Shown here: piece by piece, positions 59,616-64,000 of the stretch
Position numbering within the stretch: position 1 is the first letter of the stretch
How the letters are laid out: every line of letters starts with the position of its first letter
DNA from: Parapedobacter sp042666505
Lineage (GTDB): Bacteria; Bacteroidota; Bacteroidia; Sphingobacteriales; Sphingobacteriaceae
DNA length: 64,000 nucleotides
Assembly: GCF_042666505.1 (NCBI RefSeq)
Contig: NZ_JBHTDN010000007.1
Location: 186,001 to 250,000 of the forward strand
Reading direction: 5' to 3'
The notes under the pieces: model-generated
What the model saw: the letters and a program-made list of their open reading frames with translations, nothing else
Databases searched by the model: none
What the model was told of the DNA's origin: nothing
Position numbers and translations under genes: made by a program

Positions 59616-62150
59616 ATGATAACGCAAGGATCGATCGGCTACAAATACTTGCTTACCGGGGCTTTTTCGACTTTACTCGCAGTAGGTTATGCGCAGGAAG
59701 AAGAACAGGTGGGACTGGAGCAGCAAGAACAGCAACGGCCAATAGAACGGCAGGGAAGGGAGGAGCCCGTCACGATTGATTCGATCGATGTGGTGCGCGA
59801 CTACCGGCCGATGTTGGCGGATGCCGTAAAGATTCGCCGGAGTCCGGATATGCGTATCGACCGACAGACACTTGAGACCGAGCTGAGCCGGATCGCCGCC
59901 ACCACCTATTTTGCGAAGAACGAATTCAAGAAACCTTATTACGGCAGGTTGCGGGAACGGCATTCCGAAGCAACACCGAACAATATTACTAATTACCGCA
60001 TCGGTTATCTGGCCTACGAGAATGGTGAATACGAAAGGGCGACTACCTTTTTCGAGGACCTGGAGACCTCGGATGCTTTTTACCAGGGCTCGATGATTGC
60101 TTTGGGCCATATTTTTCTGAAAGCCGGCGATAAGCAACGTGCACGGAATGCATTTGTCAAAGCCTCCGAAATGGAATTCGACCAGTTCCTGAAAGTGGAT
60201 GGACTGTTTAATTACGCCAAACTTCTATATGAACTGGACTCTGCCGAGACTGCCCTGGCCGTTGCACGGAGATATGTTCAGGAACATAAGAAAATCGCTC
60301 CGGACGCAGGAAAGACAGAAAGTCCCGAAACACTGTTGGCCGAAATCCTGTTAGGTACGAGCAATTTCGAGGCGGCGGTAAATATGCTGGAGTCATTCCG
60401 CACCCGGGATGCGGAAGCTGACAGGACTTACCAAAAGGTGGCGTATTACCGCGGACTGGAATTCTATAACGAACGGGCATTTGAAAACAGCATTTCGTTA
60501 TTTATGCGATCGGAGGAATTTCCCATTGATCCGCGGATAGCCGCACTGGCCACCTATTGGAAGGGGGAGGCGATGTATGAAGTGAGGAAATACGGCGAGG
60601 CTGTACAGGCGTTTTCCCGGTTTCTCCGGATGCCTGCTGCCCCGGAAACCGATGTGTACAACTATGCGAACTACGCGCTGGCGTATGCGGCTTTTCGTAA
60701 CAACAGTTTCCCTACGGCCGCCCATCATTTCGAAGTATTTTTGTCTACCGATGGGCGTTCGATGGAAGAGAATGTGCGAAACGATGTCATCGCGCGTTTG
60801 GGTGATTCGTATTTATCCATGCGCGACTACGGCCGAGCCAACCAATATTATGATCGGCTGATCGAGAGCAAGGCGCCCAATCAGGACTATGCGCTATTCC
60901 AGCGGGGGATCATCCAGGGATTGGAAGGCGACAATAACACGAAACTCAGTACGCTGCGCTCGGTAGTCGAGCAATTCCCGAATTCAAACTATGCCGACGA
61001 CGTCGCCTTTGAAATCCCGTACACGTATTTCATGATGGGCGACTACGATACGGCGATTGAGGGGCTTCAGGCAATGATCGAAAAATATCCGCGGAGTAGC
61101 TATGCCCCACGGGCACTTATGACGATCGGCCTGGTACAATACAACAAGGAAGAAAACGAAGCGGCCATGGCAACCTTCAGGCGGGTAGTGGAAGAACATT
61201 CCACCACCGATGAGGCCCGCCAGGCGCTGCGCTCGATCGAAAACATGTACCTGGATAGCGGCGACGCATCGGGATATATCAACTACGCAACGAACTCGAA
61301 CCTTGGCGACCTGAGCAAGGCGGAACAGGATAATCTGTCCTTCCAGGCGGCCCATACGCTGTTTGCCCGTGGACAATACCAGGCGGCAGTAGAAGCCATC
61401 AATGCGTATTTTGATAAGTTTCCCAAGCCCATCCAAGAGAAACATGCACGGTACATCCGCGGGGTGAGCTTGTACCGTACAGGCCACCCCGAAGAGGCAC
61501 TGCACGACCTGAATATCATTCTGAATGATTGGACCAGTCAATATACCGAAAATACGCTGCTTGCGGTGGCGGATCTGTACCTTGGACTGGAACGCTATAA
61601 TGAGGCAATCGTGCACCTCAAGAAATTAGAGCTTACCTCCGAATACAAAGCCAGTTATGGTTATGCCGTAAATAACCTCATGGTCTGCTACTATGAAATC
61701 GGCGACATGGAGCAAGTACTCAAATATGCCAAACTGATCAAGGCGTATGACCGTTCGGCTGACGAAGACATTGCCAAAGCTCACCTGTATACGGGCCGCG
61801 TACTGCTGCAGGAGGGTAAGTCGGCGGAAGCGGCCAAAGAGATGAATCTTGCTGCGTTGAAAAGTCAGACGGTGACGGGCGCAGAGGCGCAGTACAACGT
61901 TGCACAGCTGCAATATAAAGCCAAGAGCTATGACAAGGCAATCGAAAGTGCTTTTGATGTGATCAACAACCGGTCGTCGTACGACTACTGGTTGGCCAAA
62001 AGTTTCATCGTACTGGCCGATGCGTATGCCGGCAAGGGAGATGCTTTCCAGGCAAAAAGTACCTTGGAAAGTATCATTGAAAACTACAAGGAGGAAGACG
62101 ATATCATTCCGTCTGCCAGGAAACGTTTACAGAAGTTGAATAAGGAATAA
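59616..62150 (+). CDS. Chimeric protein: barrel-type N-terminus fused to TPR C-terminus
   Basis: The 844-residue protein has two origins. Residues 1-79 (signal peptide YLLTGAFSTLLAVGYAQ, then TIDSIDVVRDYRPMLADA and VKIRRSPDM) match the first 70 residues of the beta-barrel protein encoded next. From about residue 92 (RIAATTYFAKNEF) it matches the upstream TPR protein from its residue 259 to the end. The upstream spacer also resembles the spacer before the barrel gene (ATAGGA...ATGAT). The result is a secreted TPR protein lacking the first 258 residues of its parent and carrying a borrowed N-terminal motif. Divergence between copies shows that the fusion is old and still open, hence likely functional. 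Confidence 0.88.
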   Translation: MITQGSIGYKYLLTGAFSTLLAVGYAQEEEQVGLEQQEQQRPIERQGREEPVTIDSIDVVRDYRPMLADAVKIRRSPDMRIDRQTLETELSRIAATTYFAKNEFKKPYYGRLRERHSEATPNNITNYRIGYLAYENGEYERATTFFEDLETSDAFYQGSMIALGHIFLKAGDKQRARNAFVKASEMEFDQFLKVDGLFNYAKLLYELDSAETALAVARRYVQEHKKIAPDAGKTESPETLLAEILLGTSNFEAAVNMLESFRTRDAEADRTYQKVAYYRGLEFYNERAFENSISLFMRSEEFPIDPRIAALATYWKGEAMYEVRKYGEAVQAFSRFLRMPAAPETDVYNYANYALAYAAFRNNSFPTAAHHFEVFLSTDGRSMEENVRNDVIARLGDSYLSMRDYGRANQYYDRLIESKAPNQDYALFQRGIIQGLEGDNNTKLSTLRSVVEQFPNSNYADDVAFEIPYTYFMMGDYDTAIEGLQAMIEKYPRSSYAPRALMTIGLVQYNKEENEAAMATFRRVVEEHSTTDEARQALRSIENMYLDSGDASGYINYATNSNLGDLSKAEQDNLSFQAAHTLFARGQYQAAVEAINAYFDKFPKPIQEKHARYIRGVSLYRTGHPEEALHDLNIILNDWTSQYTENTLLAVADLYLGLERYNEAIVHLKKLELTSEYKASYGYAVNNLMVCYYEIGDMEQVLKYAKLIKAYDRSADEDIAKAHLYTGRVLLQEGKSAEAAKEMNLAALKSQTVTGAEAQYNVAQLQYKAKSYDKAIESAFDVINNRSSYDYWLAKSFIVLADAYAGKGDAFQAKSTLESIIENYKEEDDIIPSARKRLQKLNKE

Positions 62151-62168
62151 TAGGAATTTTAACAGCTT

Positions 62169-63917
62169 ATGATCTTTCATAAAACCATGCATAAAGGATA
62201 TTTGCTTACAGGGGTGTTTTCGTGCTTGTTGATAGCGGGGTATGCGCAGGAGCAGGAACAGCGACCGGAACGGACCGATGAAAAACCCGCTACGATTGAT
62301 TCCATTGACATCGTACGTGATTACCGGCCTATTCTCGCCGATGCAGTCAAGATACGGCAGAGCCCGGATATGAGCAATAAACGGCAGTACCAGCCGAAAC
62401 TGACCTACAATATTCTGGATAAAAAGCTGGATATCAATACCGGAACAAAGCGGCTGACGATTCAGGAAATGCCGTTTACACGTACCCAAACACCGTCAAA
62501 TAATTATGCGAAAATTGGGGCAGGAAATTTAGGAACGCTATTAGGCGAAGTTTATCTGAGCTCCGACTACTGGGTAGATACGCGCGTGGGTGGATATGTG
62601 AAGCACCTGAATCAGCAGGGTACGATCGATGCGCAGAAGTTCTCGTCACAACAGATCGGGGTATTCGGCCGGACCATACTGGGGCCGATCACACTGGATG
62701 GGGAAGTGGGGTATAACCGGTACGGGACAAGATTCTATGGCACCGTGGAAGATGAGGAAGGAGGAAGTTTGAATCTCGATCCCTCCAAACAGACTTTTAA
62801 CGATATTTATTTTACGGGAGAGCTAACCAGCAACTACGATGAGCAGGAAACGGATGTGCTCAGCTATTCGTTGAAGGCCGATGCATACGGGTACAGCAAC
62901 GCACAGGCCACCAAGGAGAACTCATTTGCGCTAGGCGGTTACGTGAATAAGCAAATCGGTGTATTTAATGTCGGCGCGAACATTTCCGGGGATTTTACAT
63001 CGGTGAAGGATGCCTCGTACAGCTTTGCCAACAACATTGCGAAGATCAATCCGTATATCCGGTTTCAGGGGCCGAATTACAACATTACGCTCGGAGCAAA
63101 ATTCGTAGCCGAGTTTGGCGACTCGTCGCGCACCAATATCTTCCCCTCGGCGGAGATCGATTTTGCGCTGATTCCTGAGTTTGCCCACCTTTTCGGAGGG
63201 ATCAATGGCGACGTTAACCGAACATCGGTGAAGGAATTGACCAGGGAGAATCCGTGGTTGGCAGCCTTGGGAACGTCCAACTACATCCGGAACTCGGTCG
63301 ATCGCATGTATATTTTCGGCGGTATCAAAGGGAACGCCGGGGCAACGTTCGGTTATAAGGTGAAGGCATTTTATCGGCGTATCGAAAATATGCCCTTTTA
63401 TGCGATCGCTCCCGGCGCTCCATATGCATTTAATTTGATTTATGAAGACGGCGACAACGCCAGTACGATCATCGGCCTGGAAGGTGAAATTAATGTCCGG
63501 GTCTCGGAAGTTGTGACATTGGGAGGAAAATTGAATTTCAACGAATTTGACCTTCAGCAACAGGAGGAGGCATGGTATACACCAAAGATGCGGCTGTCTG
63601 CAAACGCCCGTTTCAACATCAGCGACAAACTGTACATTGACGGCGAGCTGCTGTTCCAAGGTCAGACCTACGGACTGGTTCAGGATCCGACAATTAACTT
63701 GTCTGGCTACGCATCCACCGAATTGGGCGAAAGTGGAGCTCGTAAAACCACGATCCCTTCGTTTGCTGACCTGAGTGCCGGTGCGGAGTATCGTGCCACC
63801 GATCGGATTGGTGTCTATGTTCGGCTTAATAACATGCTGGGGACGAATTATGAGCGTTATCTCTTTTATCCACGGCTGGGGCTGAACGTGATCGGCGGTG
63901 TTAATTTTTCATTCTGA
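62169..63917 (+). CDS. Outer membrane beta-barrel protein (TonB-receptor-like, no plug)
   Basis: The 582-residue protein has a signal peptide (YLLTGVFSCLLIAGYAQ), the motif TIDSIDIVRDYRPILADA with VKIRQSPDM, and a region LTYNILDKKLDINTG before barrel-like strands with AKIGAGNLGTLLGEVYLSSD and a C-terminal YPRLGLNVIGGVNFSF. It lacks a plug or TonB box, so it is likely a passive or assembly-type barrel. The ATG at 62169 is preferred to 62187 because it aligns with the start and upstream spacer of the chimeric gene. Position next to TPR proteins suggests an outer-membrane complex with periplasmic TPR partners. Confidence 0.85.
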   Translation: MIFHKTMHKGYLLTGVFSCLLIAGYAQEQEQRPERTDEKPATIDSIDIVRDYRPILADAVKIRQSPDMSNKRQYQPKLTYNILDKKLDINTGTKRLTIQEMPFTRTQTPSNNYAKIGAGNLGTLLGEVYLSSDYWVDTRVGGYVKHLNQQGTIDAQKFSSQQIGVFGRTILGPITLDGEVGYNRYGTRFYGTVEDEEGGSLNLDPSKQTFNDIYFTGELTSNYDEQETDVLSYSLKADAYGYSNAQATKENSFALGGYVNKQIGVFNVGANISGDFTSVKDASYSFANNIAKINPYIRFQGPNYNITLGAKFVAEFGDSSRTNIFPSAEIDFALIPEFAHLFGGINGDVNRTSVKELTRENPWLAALGTSNYIRNSVDRMYIFGGIKGNAGATFGYKVKAFYRRIENMPFYAIAPGAPYAFNLIYEDGDNASTIIGLEGEINVRVSEVVTLGGKLNFNEFDLQQQEEAWYTPKMRLSANARFNISDKLYIDGELLFQGQTYGLVQDPTINLSGYASTELGESGARKTTIPSFADLSAGAEYRATDRIGVYVRLNNMLGTNYERYLFYPRLGLNVIGGVNFSF

Positions 63918-63948
63918 TAAATTTGTGTCCGGGGGATGGATTAAAGTG

Positions 63949-63956
63949 TAATTTTG
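63949..63956 (+). promoter_or_regulatory. Candidate -7 promoter box for a gene beginning near 63981
   Basis: TAATTTTG matches TAnnTTTG; a TTG lies 23 bp upstream, slightly far. An ATG at 63981 opens a frame (MNLGLC...) that runs off the window, too short to identify. Confidence 0.45.
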
Positions 63957-64000
63957 CAGGCGTCAGGTAAGTTGGGAAATATGAATTTGGGTTTGTGTAT

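Overview
The window looks like chromosome from a Sphingobacteriaceae-type Bacteroidota with roughly balanced GC; Parapedobacter or a relative is a guess. Evidence: SusC/SusD pairs, DUF6266, DUF6377, GLPGLI and DUF2723 families, a BlaI/M56 pair with a SusC-plug-like tail, and promoters of the Bacteroidota type (TTG, about 20 bp, TAnnTTTG).

Layout. 1-2271: 3' end of an outer-membrane beta-barrel gene and a GLPGLI protein. 2567-29102: a polysaccharide utilisation locus on the plus strand. It has a DUF6377 membrane regulator, a SGNH esterase, two GH92 enzymes, SusD, two small accessory surface proteins (DUF5004-like, DUF4961-like), SusC, SusD, SusC, a ricin/propeller lipoprotein, a sialate O-acetylesterase-type esterase, a GH38-like mannosidase, and lgt split by a frameshift. 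The content points to an acetylated, possibly phosphorylated, alpha-mannan or N-glycan. 29179-32146: two DUF6266 proteins (minus) and a sorbosone dehydrogenase-like protein (plus). 32295-41498 (minus): gltA, then nuoHIJKLMN, the membrane arm of complex I plus NuoI, without nuoA-G beside it. 41802-43732: a BlaI repressor and M56 metalloprotease. 43733-45737: gene debris with an antitoxin fragment and an Rpn-like nuclease. 45738-48179 (minus): pth, rplY/ctc, prs and tRNA-Gln. 48344-54514: tandem DUF2723 proteins. 54901-56425: pyrR-pyrB. 56569-63917: a TPR / chimera / beta-barrel cluster that records a duplication followed by a fusion.

Main observations. (1) The second GH92 has Gln where the first has the general-acid Glu, as in mannose-1-phosphate-releasing GH92 enzymes. 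(2) A repeat bounded by an 11-bp inverted repeat lies upstream of both that GH92 gene and pyrR, at the same distance from the start codon, and shares the bases leading into it. (3) The 844-residue TPR protein carries the secretion signal and N-terminal motif of the neighbouring beta-barrel protein. (4) A 55-bp near-perfect palindrome covers the gltA promoter. (5) The blaI promoter carries two phased 15-bp operators. (6) lgt is frameshifted. (7) Several short tandem repeats have a strict period, three with 11 bp and two inside the nuo operon.

CDS starts were adjusted where an in-frame upstream TTG/GTG lengthens a gene implausibly. All family calls come from reading motifs, without a database search.
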